Shown one piece after another: positions 7,550-15,143 of a DNA stretch of 64,000 bases. Location: positions 1 through 64,000 of the forward strand of contig JBMORG010000010.1 in the NCBI GenBank assembly GCA_049322355.1, read 5' to 3'. The position numbers were made by a program, and so were the translations under genes. Within the stretch, counting starts at the first letter, position 1. Each line of letters begins with the position of its first letter. The notes under the pieces were generated by a model, which saw only the letters and a list, made by a program, of their open reading frames with translations, made no database searches and was not told the origin of the DNA. The DNA is from 0-14-0-80-60-11 sp049322355. Its GTDB lineage: Bacteria > Desulfobacterota > Desulfobaccia > Desulfobaccales > 0-14-0-80-60-11.

Positions 7550-9592
7550 CTAGAACTTGTACTGTAAAAATCCCTGCAATATATGCGCCGTGGCGTTCCT
7601 GTAGAACCCGTCCAGGGTATTTTGCTGCTGATTGGCGCCCCGCGCGGCCGTCGTAGAATTGACTCCCTGCAGGTAAAGCTGTCCGTACGCTTCGCTCATG
7701 CCGAAGATCTGGAATATATATCCCCCTCTGCAAGCCCAGTGCTCGTTGAACTGGTAGGTGAGATACGTTCTTACATCGGCGTAGTATTCATTCAGATCGG
7801 GCATGATAAAGTTGTTGAAATTCGAGTTCGAAGTAGAGTAGCTGGCCCTGGTCGTCCAGTTCAGCTTTTTCGGAATGAGCTTAATGTCCGCGCTGGCGAC
7901 GAAAGTGTCATATGTATCGGAGGTGGTCAAATCGAGGCCCGCATCACCCGCGATCAGAGTAGTTGTCCCGTTAATGGACATGGGGGCAGCCACTTGTTTA
8001 ACTCGGAGTTGCTGGTGGTCGTATCCAAGACTCAACGCCACCCGGTCATGCGGCCTCCAGCTCACATCCACTCCGGTCGACCAGCCTTGATCGCTTTGGA
8101 GACCAAATGTCGAGTCTGTATAACTGTCTCTATAGATCGAGAAATTGAATGAGCAGTTGACATTATTCACAGGATACACTTCTGCAATGAAATTGGCGTT
8201 GTTCCGGATGAGGCTTGCCGTGTAGAATTTGTAAGTCAGGGGAATCAGGATCTCCCCCTCCTCCGGCTGCCTCACAAATGCTAAACTATTAGTCCCAATC
8301 CGGGTTGTGTACGTGTAGTTGGCCATCAGGCTCAGCCAGTTAGTAGGAACCAGCTTGATGCCCACCTGGGGCGAGTTCTCCGAGGTTCGGCCCTGTGCAT
8401 CGGTGCGGCTGACTCCTTTCCAGGCATAGCCGAGATTGAAGGCCAGCATGTTGTTCACTCTATAGTCGGCGCCGAGGTTGACACCCTGCCGGAAATACGA
8501 ATACTGCTCAGCCACCAGAAGGTTTTGGTTTTCTCCGAATGCCGCCCTCAAAATTTGATTAGCTGTGTTATTATTATCATAATTATAAGCCCTGTACGCA
8601 TACCTCAAGGTTAACGGGGCGATGGGACGGGTTACGCCTCCAATAGCCGCGGCAAAAGTCGTGGCGCTGAGACCCGCAAGGCCAGCATATCTACCAGCGA
8701 AGGTACGGGGGGTCGCAGTAGGAGAACTAGTGTTGCTCTCGATGACGGAGTCATTCTGGGACAGCCAGCCGTAGGAAATCGAACCGGTGATCCTGGTCTT
8801 GTAAGATTTCAGGTTCAGTGCCCCCTCAGCGGTAACGTAGTTGGCCATATTGCTTGGGGGCAGGGAAACAAAGGCCGTCGCCCCAATCGGTAACCTCCTG
8901 GCCAGAAGTTCTGTCTGCCCATTCTCAAAGGTCGAAAGATGATAAGACATGCGACCCTGAAAAATCGAGTTCTGATCAGTCTGCTGATCATATTCCACGC
9001 CGGCCCTCATGTCGTTTTGCTTATAATTAATCGGTCTGAGATAGGTGGTAAAATTATAGGGATTGCCAGGACCTGTAAGATAGCTCCCTGGCTGCCAGCC
9101 GGTTCTTCTCAGAAAATCGTTCTCGGCGAAAATGGTGATCTCAGGGGTTGGCGTGTAGTAGCCGCTGAACCGCAGTCTCTGCACCAGGATCCCTATATTG
9201 TTATTGAAGGGATTCACCGTGCAGTAAAGGTTTTGCAGCTGGTCATACTCAATTTCGGCATGGTAGACCCGGAGTCTGCCCGCCTGGAGCAAGAAATCCT
9301 GATCTCTTAATCCAGGTTGGCTCATATAGTATCTATAATACTCGAGGCCGTCCTTGCTCTCCAGCGTTAAATCCGTATACGCCAGGAACCCTTGGGGGAA
9401 GGGAAGATACTTTTTCAGATATGCCCGGTCCATGTGTCTGGGTTGATTGGAGAGCCAGCCTCCGCCCAAGGAGATATAGCCGCCCAACGTGTAATTTGTA
9501 CCCACGTCCATGTCGGCGAATCCGCCCGGGCAGGTCAGAGTGATTAACATGACTGCGAGAAAACCGACCCGGATTCCTCTCCTAATCTTCAT
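7550..9592 (-). CDS. mtrB: MtrB/PioB-family outer-membrane beta-barrel
   Basis: 680 residues with a signal peptide (MKIRRGIRVGFLAVMLITLT then CPGGFA). The rest is built of alternating amphipathic strands rich in Tyr, Asn and Gly and ends in an aromatic residue (LQYKF), the usual C-terminal signature of outer-membrane barrels. Length and pattern fit MtrB/PioB proteins, which form a sheath around a decaheme MtrA-type cytochrome so that electrons can cross the outer membrane. The N-terminal CxxC seen in Shewanella MtrB is not apparent. The MtrA-like gene lies 17 bp upstream in the same unit. The ATG at 9592 is preferred over the GTG at 9601 because the G-rich ribosome site is then well spaced. 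Confidence 0.85.
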   Translation of the reverse strand: MKIRRGIRVGFLAVMLITLTCPGGFADMDVGTNYTLGGYISLGGGWLSNQPRHMDRAYLKKYLPFPQGFLAYTDLTLESKDGLEYYRYYMSQPGLRDQDFLLQAGRLRVYHAEIEYDQLQNLYCTVNPFNNNIGILVQRLRFSGYYTPTPEITIFAENDFLRRTGWQPGSYLTGPGNPYNFTTYLRPINYKQNDMRAGVEYDQQTDQNSIFQGRMSYHLSTFENGQTELLARRLPIGATAFVSLPPSNMANYVTAEGALNLKSYKTRITGSISYGWLSQNDSVIESNTSSPTATPRTFAGRYAGLAGLSATTFAAAIGGVTRPIAPLTLRYAYRAYNYDNNNTANQILRAAFGENQNLLVAEQYSYFRQGVNLGADYRVNNMLAFNLGYAWKGVSRTDAQGRTSENSPQVGIKLVPTNWLSLMANYTYTTRIGTNSLAFVRQPEEGEILIPLTYKFYTASLIRNNANFIAEVYPVNNVNCSFNFSIYRDSYTDSTFGLQSDQGWSTGVDVSWRPHDRVALSLGYDHQQLRVKQVAAPMSINGTTTLIAGDAGLDLTTSDTYDTFVASADIKLIPKKLNWTTRASYSTSNSNFNNFIMPDLNEYYADVRTYLTYQFNEHWACRGGYIFQIFGMSEAYGQLYLQGVNSTTAARGANQQQNTLDGFYRNATAHILQGFLQYKF

Positions 9593-9609
9593 CTCCGTCA
9601 CCCCCCTTC

Positions 9610-10557
9610 TTATCTAAAGAATAAATTGCCCTGGAAATTGTTGCTGCCGTGGATGTTCCGGTGACAGTTGACGCACCCGCTGCCGGCCATCTGATTTATC
9701 CTTATATTTCCCGGACGCCCGATCGTGAAATTGGTGTTGTGGAAGGAAATGTGGCAATCCCGGCACAACCTGAGCGGAGGTTGTTTCAGCAGGGCGGGAT
9801 AGGCGCTGCCGTGGGGCTGATGGCAATTAAAGCAATCCTCCATGACGGGCGGGTGCTGAAAAACGAACGGACCCCGGTACTGGGCGTGACAGTTGAAGCA
9901 AAGTTCTCTGGTGGAAATCGCCTTTACGAGCTTGGGCGAAACAGTCCCGTGTGGGTTGTGGCAACTGGAGCAGTTCATTTTTCCCTCGCGCATGGGATGA
10001 TGCGAAAATTTGTTCTCGGCGCGAACTTGCTCTTTATGACAGGTAGCGCACGTATCCTCTACGGTTACATTAACGAGTTGATAACGTTTCGTTGCTCCCG
10101 GTCCCGTATGGGCCGTGTGGCACGAGGTGCAAGCCAGGCTTTGGTTGCTATGAACACTGCCCGACCAGAAGAGCCTGTCCCTCTTTTGATGGCACTTGAG
10201 ACAGACATTGTTTTGCACGGAAACAGGCGTTGGCGTCCCCCGCGTATATCGAATCATACCCGCGAATGATTTGCCTCCTGAATCAGCATGCTGTGTTCCC
10301 GGTCCATGACACGTTTCACACCCAAGTTTCTCAGCAGCGGTACGGGGGTGCTTCAAAAACAGGACGCCCATAGCGGTCTTTTGGAGCCGGTCGTACACTT
10401 GGGAGTGACAGGCCTGGCAGGTTTCCCCGCCTGCATACTCCGCCTTGACCTTGTTGGCCTTTTTGTCCTCCTCTTTTGCCGGGGCTTTTGAGAAACAAAG
10501 AAGAAAAACCAGTATGAGAAAGACAAAAGTCGTTGTGGGTATGAAAATTTTGCGCAT
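9610..10557 (-). CDS. mtrA: Decaheme cytochrome c, MtrA/DmsE family
   Basis: 315 residues with a signal peptide (about 1-28) and exactly ten CxxCH motifs (CQACH, CETCH, CLKCH, CTSCH, CATCH, CSSCH, CFNCH twice, CRDCH, CVNCH). Length and heme count match MtrA, MtoA and DmsE, periplasmic decahemes that sit inside an MtrB-type barrel. The adjoining MtrB gene makes this an MtrAB conduit. No outer-surface MtrC-type cytochrome is encoded nearby, so the conduit resembles PioAB/MtoAB; direction of flow (Fe(II) oxidation or metal/partner reduction) cannot be told from sequence. Confidence 0.9.
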   Translation of the reverse strand: MRKIFIPTTTFVFLILVFLLCFSKAPAKEEDKKANKVKAEYAGGETCQACHSQVYDRLQKTAMGVLFLKHPRTAAEKLGCETCHGPGTQHADSGGKSFAGMIRYTRGTPTPVSVQNNVCLKCHQKRDRLFWSGSVHSNQSLACTSCHTAHTGPGATKRYQLVNVTVEDTCATCHKEQVRAENKFSHHPMREGKMNCSSCHNPHGTVSPKLVKAISTRELCFNCHAQYRGPFVFQHPPVMEDCFNCHQPHGSAYPALLKQPPLRLCRDCHISFHNTNFTIGRPGNIRINQMAGSGCVNCHRNIHGSNNFQGNLFFR

Positions 10558-10590
10558 CGCCCCCCCACAGATCTTAAAGTATTTTTATTT

Positions 10591-10620
10591 CCGTTAGCAC
10601 ATCTCCTGAGTGACTGTCAA
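10591..10620 (-). promoter_or_regulatory. Possible promoter of the mtrA-mtrB unit
   Basis: On the minus strand TTGACA (10615-10620) lies about 58 bp upstream of the mtrA start. The -10 match at 18 bp spacing is poor (TAACGG, 10591-10596), so an activator may be required. Confidence 0.3.
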
Positions 10621-10785
10621 GAAAATATTTTAAACAATTTAAGAAAATTATTACAACTTCGGCTGCGGCAGCAGCAATAGAGAAACGATAAGAATCTGGT
10701 TTATTTTAAAAGGCAGAATGTTCGTTACCAGACTCTGGTTCCACCGGACTGGCGGCCGCGGGTGGGCTCAGAGGAACTCCAACAT

Positions 10786-10922
10786 GCCCCGTGTGAAAAG
10801 TCATTGATATCAGAACAAGCGCGGCGAACAGGCTGTACATGGCCGGCACCAGGCCAAAGCTGCCAACCCTGCTGCCGACCGGGGCGGCAATTATTCGGAC
10901 GCAACGCCTTAGGCCCATCCAT
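10786..10922 (-). pseudogene. Frameshifted N-terminal fragment of a NapC-like gene
   Basis: The minus strand starts ATGGATGGGCCTAAG, nearly identical to the start of the NapC-like gene at 6854 (ATGGATGGGCCTGAG). Similarity continues for about 135 bp: MDGPKALRP in one frame, then, after a frameshift, IIAAP.GSRVGSFGLVPAMY and SLFAALVLIS, matching the NapC-like IAALLGNWVGIFGLVVAT and SLFAAFCLIA. It stops near the end of the first membrane segment, and no heme motifs follow. It is a truncated duplicate, not a working gene. Confidence 0.75.
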
Positions 10923-10955
10923 GTGATTATCATAACCGCCTTTTCCTTCTGCCTT

Positions 10956-11786
10956 CTAATGCCACTCCACGTAATTGCGGTAAATCAAGATAATCAACAA
11001 CAGGTAGAGGCCCACGGCCAAGGCCAGGTAGCCAAAGATGAAATAAGCCACCCGGAACCAGGGGGCCGGTGCCGGGACCACGGCTTCCTCAAGTTTTCCT
11101 TCTTCTTCCAGGCGCACGATCCACAGCGGCTTTTCCCGCCGTATCTCCTCCAACCCCACACTGCCGGCAAACATGCATTCATTCATGGGGAACATGCCGT
11201 GGCGGAAGTGGCCTATGGTAAAGTGGATGATGAAGATATAGAGCATGGCCAGCAGCGCTTCGGCCCGGTGCAACAGGAGGATCACATTGAGCGTCCAGCC
11301 CGGCATGAAATAGGCGGTGACCAGGGGGTACATGAGCAGCAGGCCGGTAACCCCCAAAAGGGGCATTCCCCAGAAGATCGCCCAGTAGTCAAATTTCTCC
11401 CAGTAAGTCCAGCGGTCGAAGGCCGGGGGCGGACCAAGCCCGAAAAACCAGCGGACTTGCTGGCCCAGGTGAACGGCGTCCTGGAGCTGCGGCACCAGGG
11501 AGTCCGGGTGAAAAAGGCTTTGCCGCAAGGACTTCCACTCCACTTTCAGCAGGATATAAACAATGTGCACCGCAAAGCCCAAGAGCATAACCACGCCCAC
11601 CCGGCTGTGGATAATGGTGACGGACTCGTAACCGCCGAAAAAATTGGCCAGAGCTTTGCCCCAGGAAGTGTGGTAAAGCAGCCGGCAGAGTCCAGTAACG
11701 GCCTGGATGAGAAAAGTGACCATGATGAACAGGTGAAATAGCCGATGGATGACTTTGAACCGGATTATCCGTACCTGGTTATTCAT
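10956..11786 (-). CDS. Cytochrome b subunit (FdnI/PhsC-like quinone-reactive membrane protein)
   Basis: 276 residues with about five membrane segments (roughly 16-38, 60-82, 130-152, 158-188, 248-270). Histidines in FKVIHRLFH, IIHSRV, LLHRAEA and IIHFTIGHFRHG are placed as heme b ligands in the formate dehydrogenase gamma / thiosulfate reductase cytochrome b family. It would exchange electrons with menaquinone. Its start overlaps the end of the triheme gene by 8 bp, and an octaheme lipoprotein gene precedes that. No molybdopterin or iron-sulfur subunit is present, so the partner is probably the cytochrome chain. Confidence 0.8.
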   Translation of the reverse strand: MNNQVRIIRFKVIHRLFHLFIMVTFLIQAVTGLCRLLYHTSWGKALANFFGGYESVTIIHSRVGVVMLLGFAVHIVYILLKVEWKSLRQSLFHPDSLVPQLQDAVHLGQQVRWFFGLGPPPAFDRWTYWEKFDYWAIFWGMPLLGVTGLLLMYPLVTAYFMPGWTLNVILLLHRAEALLAMLYIFIIHFTIGHFRHGMFPMNECMFAGSVGLEEIRREKPLWIVRLEEEGKLEEAVVPAPAPWFRVAYFIFGYLALAVGLYLLLIILIYRNYVEWH

Positions 11787-12477
11787 CTTTGGGCTTTCTC
11801 TTTTTCTCAGTGAACACGTGGTAAAACTCTTTGCTCACCCATACTACGGTATGGGCGACGAAGAAGCCCAAGGTGCCGACAATCAAGAGATACATGAACC
11901 AGTTGGTGTAAAACAGGGAGGGAAAGGTCTTCCGGGTTAGCAGAGCTCCGGGTTTTGGTTCATGCACCACGTAGGTGGCAAAGGATTCGCTGGAGCCCTC
12001 GTGGCACTTGGAGCATACGTAAGCGTGGCGGCGGACGGGGTTCAGAGGGGAATAGTAATGGGCGATGGAGGCAATGGGCTCACCCCCGTGGCACTGACGG
12101 CAGGTGAGGTTGCCCCGGGTGGTATGGGAGTTCCTGGCCTCATCCGCGTGGCATTCCACACAGGTTCGCAGTTGGTAGAATTTGACCGCCCTATGGGAAT
12201 CAGCCAGATAGGTGCGTATTCGGATTTCCGCAGCCTTGGGACTGTAAGGGAAGGAGGGCCGGAGCACCCCTGGGACGCCCACAAAAGGGCGCATGCGCCG
12301 AGGCTTGGCTTCGTATTCTTCGTAATACCCGGTCGAACTCTCCCGGTCTTTGTATCGCCTTAGGGAGGAGGTCACTTCTTCCTGGGCCTGGGCCGCCGCG
12401 AGTAAGACCAGCAGGAGTCCCATCCCGACCAATGCCAGCCAAAGGACGCTTCGCCTGAGAAGCCGCCGCGACCTCAT
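11779..12477 (-). CDS. Membrane-anchored triheme cytochrome c
   Basis: 232 residues. An N-terminal hydrophobic segment (signal or anchor, about 9-31) is followed by a periplasmic domain with three heme sites (CVECH, CRQCH, CSKCH) and a second hydrophobic segment near 187-210 (FMYLLIVGTLGFFVAHTVVW), then a short charged tail. The C-terminal helix with its His probably packs against the cytochrome b, giving a membrane module that hands electrons to the octaheme lipoprotein. It is separated by 11 bp from that gene and overlaps the cytochrome b gene, so the three are one transcript. Confidence 0.75.
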   Translation of the reverse strand: MRSRRLLRRSVLWLALVGMGLLLVLLAAAQAQEEVTSSLRRYKDRESSTGYYEEYEAKPRRMRPFVGVPGVLRPSFPYSPKAAEIRIRTYLADSHRAVKFYQLRTCVECHADEARNSHTTRGNLTCRQCHGGEPIASIAHYYSPLNPVRRHAYVCSKCHEGSSESFATYVVHEPKPGALLTRKTFPSLFYTNWFMYLLIVGTLGFFVAHTVVWVSKEFYHVFTEKKRKPKDE

Positions 12478-12488
12478 TGACCTTCCCC

Positions 12489-13811
12489 CTATTTCTTCGG
12501 TGACTTTTTGGCGGGTTCCGGTTTCTTAGGCTCCTCTTTCGGAGCTGCAGTCTCCGGGATCGCCATCTTCACGGGTTCCCCCACCGGCACCGGCAGCTTA
12601 ACCAGGGCATCCCAGGCAGCTTGCAGGTACTCGAGGCTCTCTCCTTTGTAAAAATGACACCCATCGCAGGAATTGGGGATGGCCGGGTTGGCCAGGCTAT
12701 CCTTGGGCAACAGGCAGACGAAGACATGGCTATGGATATCTCCGGATTCGGCGCTTTTGGCAATCCTAGGCATGTGGCAGCCTATGCAGTTGCCGAAGGA
12801 GTGAATGGAATGGGCCAGGTTCTTGTTGATAATTTCATGACAGGTGAGGCACTGCTTGGACCCGGCCTGCACGGTCTGGGACCGGGTGGGGGGGATGCCA
12901 ATCTGATGCACAAAGTGACAGGAGGTGCAGGTCACCCCTTCTCTATAGTGCACGGATTGCTTCCAGTCCAGATATTGCTGATGGTGGCCTTTGGCAAACT
13001 CGTTGGCATAGACCATCTTCACGTCGCCGGCGGCAAAGCTGGTCTGTTTAAAAAATGTTCCGATGGCCTTACCGGGCTCATAGCCCACCGGCCAGCCCGC
13101 GCCCTTCACCTTGGTGGATTCGCCCCGGGTGTGGCAGGAGCCGCAGATCTGCACCGCTAATCCCATGGTAAGCTTGGCCGGGTTGACGATGGTCTGGCGT
13201 TTCTCGAAGACCGCGGTCTTGGGTAAGGCCGCGTGCCAAGAACCCGGGCCATGACAGGCTTCGCAGCCGACGCCCGGCTCGACAAAGTTGTTTTTCTCGA
13301 TACTTACACCGGTGGCGTGGCAGCCCCCGCAGCTGATAATCCAGGGCTTTTTATCCCAATCTGCGCCCCCTTCACCATAAAAAACCCACCGGTTGGCATC
13401 AATATTGTACTGGATGGGTGGAATGTATAGTTTTCCAGCCTTTTCCACCAGGAACAGCTGTTTCCACTGGCTGCCGATGGTATACTGGATATCTTCCTCT
13501 TTGGGGATGTAGACCTGATCTAAGGGTATTTTGAGCTCTGCCTTGGCCAGATCAGCGCGAATTACTTTTTCATCGATGGGAGCGACGATGGCGTCCCGGT
13601 TCTTTTGGGCGTCTTGGAGCCCACGGGAATGGAGGGTCATCTTCCAGGAGTCGAAGTGCTCCAGGTGGCATAGCTTGCAGGTATCCGAGCCCACATATTT
13701 CTTGGGCTCTTCTTTCAGAGCCTTAACGTCGATGGGCGTCTCGCCACAGGCCGCCAGGGCCAGAAGCCCCAGCCCCGCCAGGAAAATTCTCGCCAGACCG
13801 TAACCGTTCAT
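12489..13811 (-). CDS. Octaheme cytochrome c lipoprotein (cytochrome c554-like)
   Basis: 440 residues. The N terminus ends in a lipobox (LLALAAC, then GETP; no Asp at +2, so outer-membrane targeting is expected if Lol rules apply). Eight CxxCH motifs follow: CKLCH, CGGCH, CEACH, CGSCH, CTSCH, CLTCH, CIGCH, CDGCH. The YVGSDTCKLCHLEHFDSWK opening is typical of cytochrome c554-type domains. The C-terminal 40 residues are Pro/Lys/Glu-rich and probably disordered. It is first of the three-gene cytochrome unit, with a purine-rich GGGAGG ribosome site and a promoter about 100 bp upstream. Confidence 0.8.
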   Translation of the reverse strand: MNGYGLARIFLAGLGLLALAACGETPIDVKALKEEPKKYVGSDTCKLCHLEHFDSWKMTLHSRGLQDAQKNRDAIVAPIDEKVIRADLAKAELKIPLDQVYIPKEEDIQYTIGSQWKQLFLVEKAGKLYIPPIQYNIDANRWVFYGEGGADWDKKPWIISCGGCHATGVSIEKNNFVEPGVGCEACHGPGSWHAALPKTAVFEKRQTIVNPAKLTMGLAVQICGSCHTRGESTKVKGAGWPVGYEPGKAIGTFFKQTSFAAGDVKMVYANEFAKGHHQQYLDWKQSVHYREGVTCTSCHFVHQIGIPPTRSQTVQAGSKQCLTCHEIINKNLAHSIHSFGNCIGCHMPRIAKSAESGDIHSHVFVCLLPKDSLANPAIPNSCDGCHFYKGESLEYLQAAWDALVKLPVPVGEPVKMAIPETAAPKEEPKKPEPAKKSPKK

Positions 13812-13916
13812 GCCGCCCTCCCGGGGGTGCGTGGATAGTGAACTTGGCCAAGGGCCAAGATCGCGGGGATCGATGTGTCTGGTTCTTACGTTCTCCTTAG
13901 GCGTGGGAAGTTATTT

Positions 13917-13946
13917 AATATATACAAATAAGATAAGAAATGACAA
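13917..13946 (-). promoter_or_regulatory. Sigma-70-like promoter for the octaheme-triheme-cytochrome b unit
   Basis: On the minus strand TTGTCA (13941-13946) and TATATT (13917-13922) are 18 bp apart in AT-rich DNA, about 105 bp upstream of the ATG at 13811. The rest of the 13812-14142 gap shows no gene. Confidence 0.55.
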
Positions 13947-14142
13947 TACTTTTTTCCCAGAATATTAAACCGAGATTATGTTGCAGTCTTGGGCACCCCG
14001 GTCAAAATCCTTATACCTGGATATAGCGCAGGATGGTCAAATTCTCTTTGACCCCCTCGCGGAGAAGTTCTTAGAAGCATAAATGTAGAATGTCAATCGG
14101 CCTGATTCGGGTCGGTTTAACCAATTCAAGGAGGTTTTTGTT

Positions 14143-14355
14143 ATGGACCTGAGCGCTCTGAAAGACTCGAAAACCACCTTACCGGGGCTTGCGATGATTT
14201 TGCTGACTATCTTAATCCTCTCCGGCAAGCTTCCGGTGGAGTTCTTGCTGCAAAAACTGCCGGTGGATTATATCATCAACGCCTTTTTAGGCGGCGGTGG
14301 TATAGCTCTCCTGGGAGCAAACACCAAACCAGCCGGTTCCTTCCGAAACCAATAG
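14143..14355 (+). CDS. Small membrane protein, holin-like in outline
   Basis: 70 residues starting after a consensus AGGAGG (8 bp upstream). It opens MDLSALKDSKTTLPGLAMIL, with one hydrophobic segment at about 14-30 and a second Gly-rich one near 43-58 (IINAFLGGGGIALLG). Two short helices and the small size resemble phage holins, but there are no phage genes nearby. Its 3' end overlaps the oppositely directed gene at 14268 by 88 bp. Function unknown. Confidence 0.5.
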   Translation: MDLSALKDSKTTLPGLAMILLTILILSGKLPVEFLLQKLPVDYIINAFLGGGGIALLGANTKPAGSFRNQ

Positions 14356-14651
14356 ACCGCATAGTTGGATACCTGCTCGTCGGTCATGGACTGGACCACG
14401 TCTTTGGCCTCTAGAAAAGCCTGATGGAAGGGCAGCGCCTGCCGCCTTTCCGCAGTTTCGATGGCAGTTACCACACCCCGCTGGAAAGTCACCACGACCT
14501 GGCGGACATGGTTGATGGCCACTCCATAAGACCACTGGCCCATCTTCTCGGCCTGGGCCTGAATCGCCTGCCAATTACCCCTGACCCAGTCAATCCCGGC
14601 CCTGACTTTGGAAACCAGCCAGGAGCAGGCCTGCTTGATCATATTGAACAT
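14268..14651 (-). CDS. Hypothetical protein
   Basis: 127 residues that I do not recognise. It starts MFNMIKQACSWLVSKVRAGI, is mostly helical and amphipathic, and has no clear membrane segment or motif. GGTGGTGAT upstream could serve as ribosome site. The last 30 residues (FRKEPAGLVFAPRRAIPPPP then KKALMI) are read from the strand opposite the 14143 gene, so either this tail is accidental read-through or the two genes truly overlap. Confidence 0.4.
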   Translation of the reverse strand: MFNMIKQACSWLVSKVRAGIDWVRGNWQAIQAQAEKMGQWSYGVAINHVRQVVVTFQRGVVTAIETAERRQALPFHQAFLEAKDVVQSMTDEQVSNYAVYWFRKEPAGLVFAPRRAIPPPPKKALMI

Positions 14652-14779
14652 GGAATATCACCACCTTTCGTCAGGGAATTACGCCTGAGGAGAACCGGGC
14701 CGGTCCTCCTCCCGTCATCAGAACGGTTGCCGGTTGAATACAGTGAAAGGTCTCGCAGCATATCAGCCCCCGAGTTTAA

Positions 14780-14999
14780 CGTCCGGTAGCCGCCAACTGC
14801 GCCCCGGACGGCAGAGAATTCATTGGCCGGCAGGTCTCTGCACCTGCACCCGATTGACCTCACGGACTTGGCCCGCATTATGCGTCCCGGTATCAGCTGC
14901 CCGCAGGGAATCGAACTTCCCTACGCATACCGGGCGCCTGGTCTCATGCGGGGGGGAAACCAGGCAAGCCCGCCACCCATTATTAAGGGGGGTGGGGGC
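14780..14999. other. Run of inverted repeats, possible structured RNA
   Basis: In a 490-bp gap without genes, successive stems occur: CGTCCGG (14780-14786) / CCGGACG (14804-14810); CGCATTATGCG (14874-14884); CCCGGTAT (14886-14893) / ATACCGGG (14927-14934) enclosing AGGGAA (14905) / TTCCCT (14917-14922); GCCTGGT (14936-14942) / ACCAGGC (14959-14965); GCCCGCCACCC (14968-14978) / GGGTGGGGGC (14990-14999). Several stems, including a nested one, without a coding frame suggest a folded RNA on one strand. I cannot match it to tmRNA, RNase P, 6S or SRP RNA. Strand and ends are unknown. Confidence 0.4.
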
Positions 15000-15143
15000 T
15001 CGCAGCAAAAGGGGGCCCCAGCGATGGGACCCAATACCAGACCAGGGAGTCAAGTAGAAGTTTTAACTTCGGATTGAAGCCCCTTTCGCATCATTACTTG
15101 GTTTTCTTGAGGCCGCGTGGTAATCGGCGGCAGACCCTTGGTG

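Noticed and set aside
14893..14927. tRNA or tmRNA T-arm-like sequence with TTCGATT on the minus strand
   Set aside because: The loop closes as a 6-bp stem with a 6-base loop, not a proper T arm, and there are no acceptor or anticodon arms around it.
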